Origin: Deltaproteobacteria bacterium
GTDB taxonomy: Bacteria; Desulfobacterota; DSM-4660; Desulfatiglandales; Desulfatiglandaceae
NCBI GenBank assembly: GCA_019307645.1
Contig: JAFDJF010000093.1
Coordinates: forward strand, 1 to 13,118
DNA: 13,118 bases
Direction of reading: 5' to 3'
This document shows positions 7,021 to 13,118 of the stretch, in pieces (the first letter of the stretch is position 1; each line of letters starts with the position of its first letter). The position numbers and the translations under genes were made by a program. Under the pieces are notes generated by a model, which saw only the letters and a program-made list of their open reading frames with translations, did no database searches and was not told the origin of the DNA.

Positions 7021-7026
7021 CTCCTG
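7021..7026 (-). promoter_or_regulatory. Ribosome binding site fixing the purF GTG start
   Basis: CAGGAG on the minus strand lies six bases before GTG at 7014-7012. The longer frame beginning at TTG 7038 would place this site inside the coding sequence. Confidence 0.7.
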
Positions 7027-7051
7027 AACAAATTGCAAAAAAGGGATTCCC

Positions 7052-10000
7052 TCAAATCCCTTCGTGATATTCCTGTAGGGTCTTTACGCCAATGTCCCCG
7101 TCAATCATGGCTTTGACGGCAAAGGCCGAGGCCTTTGCCGCAGCGATGGTTGTTGTGTATGGAACCCGGAATTGAAGTGTTGTCTGTCGAATAGAGCGTG
7201 ACTCAGCGATCTCTTTCTTGTTGCTGGTTGTATTGACCACAAGATCAACACCTCCGTTTATGATCAAATCCACAACATGGGGCCGGCCTTCTCTCACCTT
7301 GTTGACTTTCCTGTTGGGAATACCATTGGCCAAAAGGAACTCAGAAGTGCCCTGTGTCGCAACGATATCGAACCCCATGTCGTGAAACAGGGATGCCGGT
7401 TTCAGCAAGGCCTGCTTGTCCTCATTTCTGACACTCAAAAAAACCGTGCCGGACAGGGGCAGTTTCTGCCCGGCAGCCATCTGTGCCTTGGCATAGGCCA
7501 GGCCAAAAGAAGTGTCAATGCCCATCACCTCGCCTGTGGACCTCATCTCAGGCCCCAGAATAATATCCACACCAGGAAACCGGTTGAACGGCAGGACCGC
7601 TTCCTTGCAGGAGATGTGACCCGGCACAATCTCCTGAGTGAACCCCAGCTCCTTCAGGCGCATCCCCATAATCAGCTTGGTGGCCATCTTGGCCAGTGGT
7701 ATGCCCGTTGCCTTGCTGACAAACGGAACAGTCCTTGATGCCCTCGGGTTGACCTCTATGACATAGACGGTATCATCTTTGACTGCATATTGAATGTTCA
7801 TGAGGCCCACCACGTTCAACTCCCGCGCAAGGGCGGTGGTGTTTTTCTTGATCTGTTCGAGGACATTCGGTTTCAGGTTGATTGACGGCAGCACGCACGC
7901 ACTGTCACCGCTATGGATGCCGGCCTCTTCAATGTGTTCCATGATGCCGCCGATCACGGTATCGGTACCGTCTGACAGGGCATCCACATCGATCTCTATG
8001 GCATCCTCCAGAAACCGATCGATCAATATGGGCTTTCCAGGAGATACTCGGGCGGCCGTATCTATATAAAACTCCAGGTCCTCCTGATCATAGACAATCT
8101 CCATGGCCCGGCCACCAAGGACAAAAGAAGGCCTGACCACAATGGGATAGCCGATTCTGTCCGCCACCTTGACTGCCCCTTCTTTGTTCGTGGCGATTCC
8201 ATTATCCGGTTGAAGGATATCCAGTTTCTTGAGCAACTTCTGAAAACGATCCCGGTCTTCGGCACGGTCAATGCTGTCCGGGCTGGTTCCGAGAATAGTT
8301 ACGCCTGCCTCTGCAAGAGGGGCAGATATGTTCAGAGGTGTTTGCCCCCCGAACTGGACGATAATCCCTTCGGGTTTTTCCTGTTTGACGATGTTCAGAA
8401 CATCCTCTCGGGTCAGGGGCTCAAAATAGAGTTTGTCCGAGGTGTCATAGTCCGTGCTTACGGTCTCAGGGTTGCTGTTGACCATGATACTCTCTATGCC
8501 CATTTCTTTGAGCGCAAATGATGCATGGACACAGCAGTAATCAAATTCAATTCCCTGGCCGATTCGGTTGGGACCCCCGCCCAGAATCACCACCTTTCTT
8601 CTATCCGAACGGCGTATCTCATTTTCCTGCTCATAGGTTGAATAATAGTAAGGCGTGTAGGCCTCAAACTCGGCCGCGCAGGTATCCACCAGTTTATAGA
8701 CCGGCTCAACCCCCTTTGATGTCCGGATACGCCGGATGTCCTGCTCGTTCAGATCAAAGGTCTTTGCCAGGTGGATATCGGAAAAGCCATACGCCTTGAC
8801 TTTTTTAAGGAAATCAGGCTCCCATTCATCCGGCCCGACTCTCGATTCCGCCATCTCTGTCAGTCGATCATTCAACTCTTTTATTTGCCGGATTTGGTAA
8901 AGAAACCAGGGATCAATGCCGGACAACTCATATATCCTTTCCAGCGTTATCCCTTTTTCCAGTGCTTCATAAATACTGAAAAGCCGATTTGAATTGGGCG
9001 TTACAAGCATTTTTTCAATTTCATCCACATCATGGATGGACTCCTGAGAAGGAAGGTCCGACTTGAGAGCGAAACGCCCAATCTCCAGTGACCGTACGGC
9101 CTTCTGGAGGGCCTCTTTAAAGGTCCTGCCAATGGCCATGGCCTCACCCACGGATTTCATGGAGGTTGTCAAAATATCTTCAGCGCCGGGGAACTTTTCA
9201 AAGGTCCAGCGCGGGATCTTCACAACACAGTAGTCAATGGTCGGCTCAAAGGAGGCAAGGGTCTCTCGGGTAATGTCGTTGGGGATCTCATCCAGAGTGT
9301 AGCCAACAGCAAGCTTTGCGGCTATCCTGGCAATGGGGAAACCGGTTGCCTTGGAAGCCAACGCCGAACTCCTCGATACCCGCGGATTCATCTCAATGAC
9401 AACCATCTCGCCGGTTTCAGGGTGAACGGCAAACTGGATATTGGAACCACCCGTTTCCACACCGATTTCCCTGATAATCGCAATGGCTGCATCACGCATG
9501 ATCTGATATTCTCTGTCAGTGAGCGTCTGAGCGGGGGCCACGGTGATGCTGTCACCGGTGTGAACGCCCATAGGATCAAAATTTTCAATGGAGCAGATGA
9601 TGACCACGTTGTCTTTGAAATCCCGCATCACCTCCAGTTCATATTCCTTCCACCCAAGGAGGGATTCTTCCATGATTATCTCGGAAATCATACTGGCCTC
9701 AAGCCCGGCGCCGGCTATTCGCTCCATCTCCTCCCGGTTATAGGCCACGCCGCTGCCGGCTCCGCCCATGGTAAAGCTGGCCCTGATGATCAGAGGGTAA
9801 CCAATCCTTTCCGCCACCTCCCGGGCCTGTTCCATATCCCGGACGATCCCATTTTCAGGTACGCGCAGGCCAATACTGCTCATGGCATCCCGGAACAGTC
9901 CCCGGTCTTCCGCCTTCTGGATAACCGGGATTGAAGCCCCGATCAATTCCACTCCCAGCCTGTCGAAAAGTCCACTCTCTGCGATCTGCACCGCCGTATT

Positions 10001-10288
10001 CAACCCGGTCTGCCCCCCAAGTGTCGGGAGAACGGCATCCGGCTTTTCCCGCTCAATTATCTTGCTTACCATCTCGGGAGTGATGGGCTCTATATAGGTC
10101 CGGTCGGCCGTTTCAGGATCAGTCATGATGGTGGCAGGGTTGCTGTTAACAAGCATGACCTTGTAGCCTTCTTCCATCAGGGCCCTGCAGGCCTGGGTGC
10201 CTGAGTAGTCAAACTCACAGGCCTGACCGATAACGATCGGTCCGGAACCGATAATAAGGATCTTTTTTATGTCCGTGCGTTTTGGCAT
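7052..10288 (-). CDS. carB: Carbamoyl-phosphate synthase large subunit
   Basis: With CarA, this subunit makes carbamoyl phosphate from bicarbonate, ammonia and two ATP, for pyrimidine and arginine synthesis. At 1078 residues it matches the usual size. The duplicated ATP-grasp architecture is complete. The first half has [17 protein letters not shown] (14-30), LGGQTGLN (90-97), [11 protein letters not shown] (170-180) and an [18 protein letters not shown] block. The second half repeats this with [15 protein letters not shown] (about 565-580), QFGGQTPLN and EVNPRASRT. The oligomerisation domain lies between, and an MGS-like regulatory domain occupies the last 130 or so residues ([14 protein letters not shown]). 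Ala replaces the common Thr in the GGxGSG loop; I judge this a normal variant. The start ATG 10288 matches the family N-terminus, but no Shine-Dalgarno sequence is visible ahead of it, so translation may depend on coupling with carA 47 bp upstream. Confidence 0.97.
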   Translation of the reverse strand: MPKRTDIKKILIIGSGPIVIGQACEFDYSGTQACRALMEEGYKVMLVNSNPATIMTDPETADRTYIEPITPEMVSKIIEREKPDAVLPTLGGQTGLNTAVQIAESGLFDRLGVELIGASIPVIQKAEDRGLFRDAMSSIGLRVPENGIVRDMEQAREVAERIGYPLIIRASFTMGGAGSGVAYNREEMERIAGAGLEASMISEIIMEESLLGWKEYELEVMRDFKDNVVIICSIENFDPMGVHTGDSITVAPAQTLTDREYQIMRDAAIAIIREIGVETGGSNIQFAVHPETGEMVVIEMNPRVSRSSALASKATGFPIARIAAKLAVGYTLDEIPNDITRETLASFEPTIDYCVVKIPRWTFEKFPGAEDILTTSMKSVGEAMAIGRTFKEALQKAVRSLEIGRFALKSDLPSQESIHDVDEIEKMLVTPNSNRLFSIYEALEKGITLERIYELSGIDPWFLYQIRQIKELNDRLTEMAESRVGPDEWEPDFLKKVKAYGFSDIHLAKTFDLNEQDIRRIRTSKGVEPVYKLVDTCAAEFEAYTPYYYSTYEQENEIRRSDRRKVVILGGGPNRIGQGIEFDYCCVHASFALKEMGIESIMVNSNPETVSTDYDTSDKLYFEPLTREDVLNIVKQEKPEGIIVQFGGQTPLNISAPLAEAGVTILGTSPDSIDRAEDRDRFQKLLKKLDILQPDNGIATNKEGAVKVADRIGYPIVVRPSFVLGGRAMEIVYDQEDLEFYIDTAARVSPGKPILIDRFLEDAIEIDVDALSDGTDTVIGGIMEHIEEAGIHSGDSACVLPSINLKPNVLEQIKKNTTALARELNVVGLMNIQYAVKDDTVYVIEVNPRASRTVPFVSKATGIPLAKMATKLIMGMRLKELGFTQEIVPGHISCKEAVLPFNRFPGVDIILGPEMRSTGEVMGIDTSFGLAYAKAQMAAGQKLPLSGTVFLSVRNEDKQALLKPASLFHDMGFDIVATQGTSEFLLANGIPNRKVNKVREGRPHVVDLIINGGVDLVVNTTSNKKEIAESRSIRQTTLQFRVPYTTTIAAAKASAFAVKAMIDGDIGVKTLQEYHEGI

Positions 10289-10301
10289 TTTCGGATTTTG
10301 G
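10287..10301 (-). repeat. Two CCAAAAT-type repeat units against the carB start
   Basis: On the minus strand, CCAAAAT (10301-10295) is followed directly by CCGAAAAT (10294-10287), whose last two bases are the first two of the carB ATG. The units match the array at 2657-2685 and occupy the place where a ribosome binding site should be. Confidence 0.6.
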
Positions 10302-10335
10302 AATTCAGACCTGATAATTTTTCAATCGCAAATCT

Positions 10336-11472
10336 TCAACAAACGTGCTTTCTCATCATCTCTATAAATCTGTCAAAAAGATAGCTGGCATCGTGGGGCC
10401 CGGGAGAGGCCTCGGGGTGATATTGAACCGAGAAAAGTGGAAGCTTTTTGTGAATCAGGCCCTCCAGAGTATTGTCATTGAGGTTGACATGGCTCAACTC
10501 AATGTCAGCATCTTTTAATGATTCCATGTCAACGCAAAACCCGTGGTTCTGAGAGGTAATCTCCACCTTGCCTGTTGCCAGGTCTTTTACGGGCTGGTTG
10601 CCGCCCCGGTGGCCGAACTTGAGTTTGAAGGTCTTTCCGCCCAGGGCCAGTCCGGTCAACTGGTGACCCAGGCAGATACCGAAGATCGGTCTCCTGCCGA
10701 TCTGTTCCCGGATGGTCTCCACTGCATAGGTGACCGCAGCAGGGTCTCCCGGCCCGTTGCTCAGGAAAAGCCCGTGCGGTTCAAGCCTGTCGATGATCAT
10801 TGAATCCACATCAGCAGGGACCAGGAGAATGGTGCACCCCCGCTGTTCCAGGGATCGGAGGATGTTGTATTTTACGCCAAAATCAATGGCCACCACACGA
10901 AAGGCCTCGGGCTTATCCGGCCACATAAATTGATCAAATCCACCTTCCAGCTTAACCGGACGACCGTTTTGCCAGAGCATCGGTTCCCGGCAGGTCACCT
11001 CTTTGACCAGGTCGCTGCCTTCCATATCGGGGGACTGTCTCGCCTTTTCCACCATGGAATCCGGGTCCGTATCCTTTGTGGACAGGGCCGCCTTCATGGC
11101 GCCCTTTAGTCTTATATGCCGGGTAAGGGCGCGGGTATCCAGCCCCTCAATCCCGGGAATGCCGCTTGACTTCAGGTAGTCGGCCAGGCTTCTCTGTGAC
11201 CGCCAATTGCTGGGAAACCATTGATATTCTTTCACCAGCAGTGCCTTAACCTGAATCCTGTCAGACTCGACATCCTGATCATTGATGCCGTAATTGCCGA
11301 TCAGGGGATAGGTCATGGTCACCATCTGGCCGCAATAGGAGGGATCCGTCAATATCTCCTGGTAACCTGACATGCTTGTATTAAAAACGACCTCCCCGAC
11401 GGTTTCACAGTCACCAGTGAAGGATCGACCTTCAAAAACGGTTCCATCTTCTAAGGCTAACAGGGCTTTCAT
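10336..11472 (-). CDS. carA: Carbamoyl-phosphate synthase small (glutamine amidotransferase) subunit
   Basis: CarA hydrolyses glutamine and channels ammonia to CarB. At 378 residues it is full length. The N-terminal CPSase domain (about 1-140) includes VVFNTSMSGYQEILTDPSY. The class I amidotransferase domain (about 190-378) has the nucleophile Cys267 in FGICLGHQ and the rest of the triad, His352 and Glu354, in YHPEASPGPHD. SNGPGDP at 238-244 is also conserved. It is the first gene of the carA-carB-purF set. The start ATG has only a weak upstream GATAGAG-like site. A miniature inverted-repeat element ends 21 bp before the start, so the native promoter has probably been displaced or replaced. 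Confidence 0.97.
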   Translation of the reverse strand: MKALLALEDGTVFEGRSFTGDCETVGEVVFNTSMSGYQEILTDPSYCGQMVTMTYPLIGNYGINDQDVESDRIQVKALLVKEYQWFPSNWRSQRSLADYLKSSGIPGIEGLDTRALTRHIRLKGAMKAALSTKDTDPDSMVEKARQSPDMEGSDLVKEVTCREPMLWQNGRPVKLEGGFDQFMWPDKPEAFRVVAIDFGVKYNILRSLEQRGCTILLVPADVDSMIIDRLEPHGLFLSNGPGDPAAVTYAVETIREQIGRRPIFGICLGHQLTGLALGGKTFKLKFGHRGGNQPVKDLATGKVEITSQNHGFCVDMESLKDADIELSHVNLNDNTLEGLIHKKLPLFSVQYHPEASPGPHDASYLFDRFIEMMRKHVC

Positions 11473-11485
11473 AAGGCTCTATCAC

Positions 11486-11493
11486 GTTTTATT
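11486..11493. repeat. Left 8-bp target-site duplication of the miniature element
   Basis: GTTTTATT occurs here and again, in the same orientation, at 11781-11788, directly against the two outer ends of the inverted-repeat element. An 8-bp duplication is typical of IS66-type insertion. Confidence 0.65.
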
Positions 11494-11517
11494 GTAACAA
11501 GTTACGTAACTTCTCAA
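11488..11517 (-). promoter_or_regulatory. Candidate hybrid promoter for carA made by the element
   Basis: On the minus strand TTGAGA (11512-11517, 5 of 6 to -35), inside the element, is followed after 18 bp by AATAAA (11488-11493, 4 of 6 to -10), inside the target duplication. If real, insertion created the promoter now driving carA. The leader would be short, about 10 nt, and the -10 match is modest. Confidence 0.3.
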
Positions 11518-11780
11518 TAAATCCGGGTCGTGTCGGACCGTGGGGGTCTCTTTTTAGAAGCCCGCATATTTGAGAGTCATTCTAAAATGACGGCAGCTTG
11601 CTACGCAATTTGTCTTCAGGGGCCTACAAAGCGCATATTCCGCTCCAAGTTGCCCTTCGCTGCCTTTACGTTGCTTGAAATCCAGGCTTGGGGGGTATAA
11701 TCGCAGCCGTCATTTGTGATGCGGGCCTCCAAAAAGAGACCCCCACGGCCTGACACGGTTTCAAGGCGCTAAATTGTTAC
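11494..11780. mobile_element. 287-bp miniature inverted-repeat element (IS66-like ends, no transposase)
   Basis: The outer ends are inverted: GTAACAAGTTACG at the left and, read inward from the right, GTAACAATTTAGCG. Just inside is a long imperfect pair of 38-bp arms (11530-11567 and 11719-11756) with only four mismatches, including an 18-base identical core CCGTGGGGGTCTCTTTTT. A further 10-bp pair AAATGACGGC / GCCGTCATTT lies at 11585-11594 and 11706-11715. The element is flanked by 8-bp direct repeats and has no coding capacity. GTAA ends with an 8-bp duplication are the known signature of the IS66 family, so I infer a non-autonomous derivative moved by an IS66-type transposase elsewhere. 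As RNA it would form a long hairpin between the Fe-S gene and carA. Confidence 0.7.
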
Positions 11781-11788
11781 GTTTTATT
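11781..11788. repeat. Right 8-bp target-site duplication of the miniature element
   Basis: GTTTTATT, identical to 11486-11493, abuts the right end of the element. The two copies imply the uninterrupted ancestral site contained one GTTTTATT. Confidence 0.65.
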
Positions 11789-11891
11789 AATGTCTTGGCT
11801 TTCTGCAACCAGCCTGGTATTGGCTGGACAGGCAATAAGGCCACATCGCTCATTCCCGTCTTTCCTTTACATCCCCCTGGAATCACACAGC
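11789..11891. other. Short gap downstream of the Fe-S protein gene
   Basis: No gene is supported. A small hairpin CCAGCC-7 bases-GGCTGG (11809-11827) lies downstream of the minus-strand Fe-S gene, but it has no T-tract and is weak as a terminator. Confidence 0.4.
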
Positions 11892-12527
11892 TTATTCCTT
11901 TAGAGTTATCGCGGCAACAGGGCATATCTCCACACAGGCACAGCATTTCTCACATGGAAGCGCTGACACATTTTCTTCGCCATAAAAACTGATTATCATG
12001 TCGAGGCCTCGTTTAGCAAAGGTCATGACAGGTTGTCCATGTTTTTCTTTGCAAACAAAGATGCATTTTCCACACAAAACACATCGATTGGGATGATAGG
12101 CCAAAAAGGGGTGTTCAAGGTCCTCCTCTACCGCCTTCAAATACCGTTCCAGTTTCCCGGGCTTTAAACCGACCTTCAATAATTTGGCCGTTCGCTGAAG
12201 TTCACATCTTTTGTTTGCAGGACAGTTGCCGCAGTCCACGTCATGCACTGACATGAGAAATTGAAAAGCCGTTCGCTGAAGACGTCTTACCGCATCAGTA
12301 TCTGTCTTCACAACCATGCCGTCTTTGACCTTGACCGTGCATGACGTGACAGGGCCGCTTTCGCCTTCGATTTCAACAAAGCACATCCTGCAGGACGCCG
12401 GTGGATGGACCATCCGTTCCAGAAAACAGAGGTTTGGGATGTAGATATCATTTTCCAGGCAGGCCTGAAGCAGGGTTGTCCCCGCCTCTGTTTCAATTTC
12501 TATATTGTCAACCAGGAGTTTAACCAT
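11892..12527 (-). CDS. NuoG/HoxU-type [2Fe-2S], [4Fe-4S] electron-transfer subunit
   Basis: This is a 211-residue iron-sulfur protein matching the N-terminal part of NuoG and the small diaphorase subunit HoxU. A plant-type [2Fe-2S] site uses C34, C46, C49 and C63. A His-Cys3 [4Fe-4S] site follows: H95, C99, C102, C108 (HDVDCGNCPANKRC). Then two ferredoxin-type clusters: C149, C152, C155, C159 (CVLCGKCIFVC) and C192, C195, C198, C202 (CEKCCACVEIC, with an extra Cys196). The chain stops after the second cluster, so there is no molybdopterin or H-cluster domain. It should pass electrons between a NuoF-like flavoprotein, whose gene lies just upstream, and a catalytic subunit such as a hydrogenase or formate dehydrogenase. 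That catalytic gene is not downstream here. ATG 12527 follows an AAAGGACT site by seven bases. The exact complex is not determinable from this window. Confidence 0.88.
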   Translation of the reverse strand: MVKLLVDNIEIETEAGTTLLQACLENDIYIPNLCFLERMVHPPASCRMCFVEIEGESGPVTSCTVKVKDGMVVKTDTDAVRRLQRTAFQFLMSVHDVDCGNCPANKRCELQRTAKLLKVGLKPGKLERYLKAVEEDLEHPFLAYHPNRCVLCGKCIFVCKEKHGQPVMTFAKRGLDMIISFYGEENVSALPCEKCCACVEICPVAAITLKE

Positions 12528-12549
12528 GATCTGGAGTCCTTTGCCAATC

Positions 12550-12826
12550 TTAACCCTAACGTCAATGTCATTAACTTAACGATTTTTATTAAACTGCAGT
12601 ATCAGACTTTGCTTCTATGCGCGGAAAAATTGAACCGTCAAATATCGAATCACGAATAACAAGTGCCGAAGTATGGAATCGCTTCGCTATATTTATTTTA
12701 TATAATTGACAAAAACTCCTTCCTTCGTCATTCGGAATTCATGTAATCGATATTCGTTATTCGGTTTAAACCTGGCACGCAAAATTAATACCCGGTAAAA
12801 CTCATTGGGCATTAACTTAGGGTTAA
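12550..12826. repeat. Inverted-repeat-bounded repeat block between two Fe-S genes
   Basis: The gap between the NuoF-like gene and the Fe-S subunit is framed by inverted repeats: TTAACCCTAACGTCAATGTC (12550-12569) and GGCATTAACTTAGGGTTAA (12808-12826), about 17 of 20 matching. The right copy overlaps the stop codon of the NuoF-like gene. CATTAACTTA also occurs as a direct repeat (12569-12578, 12810-12819). A second inner inverted pair of CGAAT-type units lies at 12644-12657 and 12752-12765 (12 of 14). The interior is AT-rich (TATATTTATTTTATATAATTG, split here across 12698-12718) and without a supported gene. It looks like a degenerate small mobile repeat inserted inside an operon. Confidence 0.5.
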
Positions 12827-12830
12827 CCCT
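12819..12830. repeat. 12-bp perfect palindrome at the stop of the NuoF-like gene
   Basis: AGGGTTAACCCT is perfectly self-complementary and contains the TAA stop codon of the minus-strand gene. It is part of the right boundary repeat of the block described above. Confidence 0.6.
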
Positions 12831-13118
12831 CACTGGGTTTTTCAATAATGGGCGCCTTCTCCGGAGGAGAGACCTTCATCACAGCATCATATTCCGGTGG
12901 GCAGGCCACCATGCATTCACCGCATTTGACGCAGAGGCCTTGATCAACCCCTTTCTTTCGATTTTTTGTTGTAAAGATGGCATCAACCGGACAGCTTCCA
13001 ACACAGGCGTCACAGCCGCGAGCGCATTTTTCGAGATCAATGTAATATGCGGTCAGTTCCCGGCACATTCCGGCAGGGCACCGTTTTTCTTTAATATGGG
13101 CCTCATACTCATCCCTGA
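12823..13118 (-). CDS. NuoF-like NAD(P)H-binding flavoprotein subunit, C-terminal part (5' end outside window)
   Basis: The frame is open to the right edge, and residues upstream of the first internal Met read EYEAHIKEKRCPAGMCREL, the typical end of the NuoF/HydB/HndC core where EAHI-KRCPAG follows the last cluster ligands. Two ferredoxin clusters follow. The first is CARGCDACVGSCP, with spacing CX3CX2CX3C instead of the usual CX2CX2CX3C. The second, CVKCGECMVACP, is standard. Such a C-terminal two-cluster extension is common in NuoF-like subunits of NAD(P)-linked hydrogenases and formate dehydrogenases of anaerobes. The flavin and NADH domains are beyond the window. The next gene, a HoxU/NuoG-type protein, is the expected partner subunit, but 295 bp of repeats separate them. 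Confidence 0.88.
   Translation of the reverse strand, partial: RDEYEAHIKEKRCPAGMCRELTAYYIDLEKCARGCDACVGSCPVDAIFTTKNRKKGVDQGLCVKCGECMVACPPEYDAVMKVSPPEKAPIIEKPSEG

Noticed and set aside
7015..7038. Longer purF starting at TTG 7038
   Set aside because: It would place the CAGGAG site inside the gene. GTG 7014 has correct spacing.
9422..9934. 170-codon plus-strand open frame inside carB
   Set aside because: Antisense shadow of highly conserved CarB sequence; no independent support.

Overview
This window reads as chromosomal DNA from a sulfate-reducing or related anaerobic member of the Desulfobacterota (Desulfobacterales-like). That is an inference from gene content: a CFI-box C-terminal surface protein, a fused ATP sulfurylase/APS kinase, a B12-dependent class II ribonucleotide reductase, NuoF/HoxU-type flavin and iron-sulfur electron-transfer subunits, and intergenic spaces packed with short degenerate repeats. 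No marker gene fixes the species.

Layout. At the left edge is the 3' end of a plus-strand surface-type protein with a poly-Gly tract, a [10 protein letters not shown] box and a membrane tail (2-724). Next, on the plus strand, is a complete sat/cysC fusion making PAPS (880-2592). All remaining large genes are on the minus strand. nrdJ (5111-2688) converges on sat/cysC across a gap holding a heptamer tandem repeat. Upstream of nrdJ is a leader of about 290 nt and a promoter with two NrdR-like boxes whose starts are exactly 31 bp apart. carA, carB and purF (11472 down to 5635) look like one nucleotide-biosynthesis operon: pyrimidine/arginine carbamoyl phosphate, then the first step of purine synthesis. 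Further right are a [2Fe-2S]/[4Fe-4S] protein (12527-11892) and the C-terminus of a NuoF-like flavoprotein (from 13118 to 12823), probably two subunits of an NAD(P)-linked hydrogenase or formate dehydrogenase.

How the genes fit together. PurF and CarAB feed purine and pyrimidine nucleotides, NrdJ turns ribonucleotides into deoxyribonucleotides without oxygen, Sat/CysC activates sulfate for assimilation or sulfation, and the right-hand pair handles low-potential electrons.

Most unusual points. (1) NrdJ keeps its radical and redox cysteines but seems to lack, in frame, about 27-32 residues covering the conserved KQGG-RRGA-MG 'loop 2' specificity segment. (2) PurF seems to lack, in frame, the C-terminal CxxCF pair of its Fe-S cluster. 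(3) A 287-bp miniature inverted-repeat element with GTAA ends and an 8-bp target duplication, an IS66-type signature, sits 21 bp upstream of carA. (4) Tandem NrdR-like boxes flank the nrdJ -35 box. (5) The second His of the HxxH motif in ATP sulfurylase is Gln. I found no tRNA, rRNA, CRISPR array, intact transposase or recognisable riboswitch.
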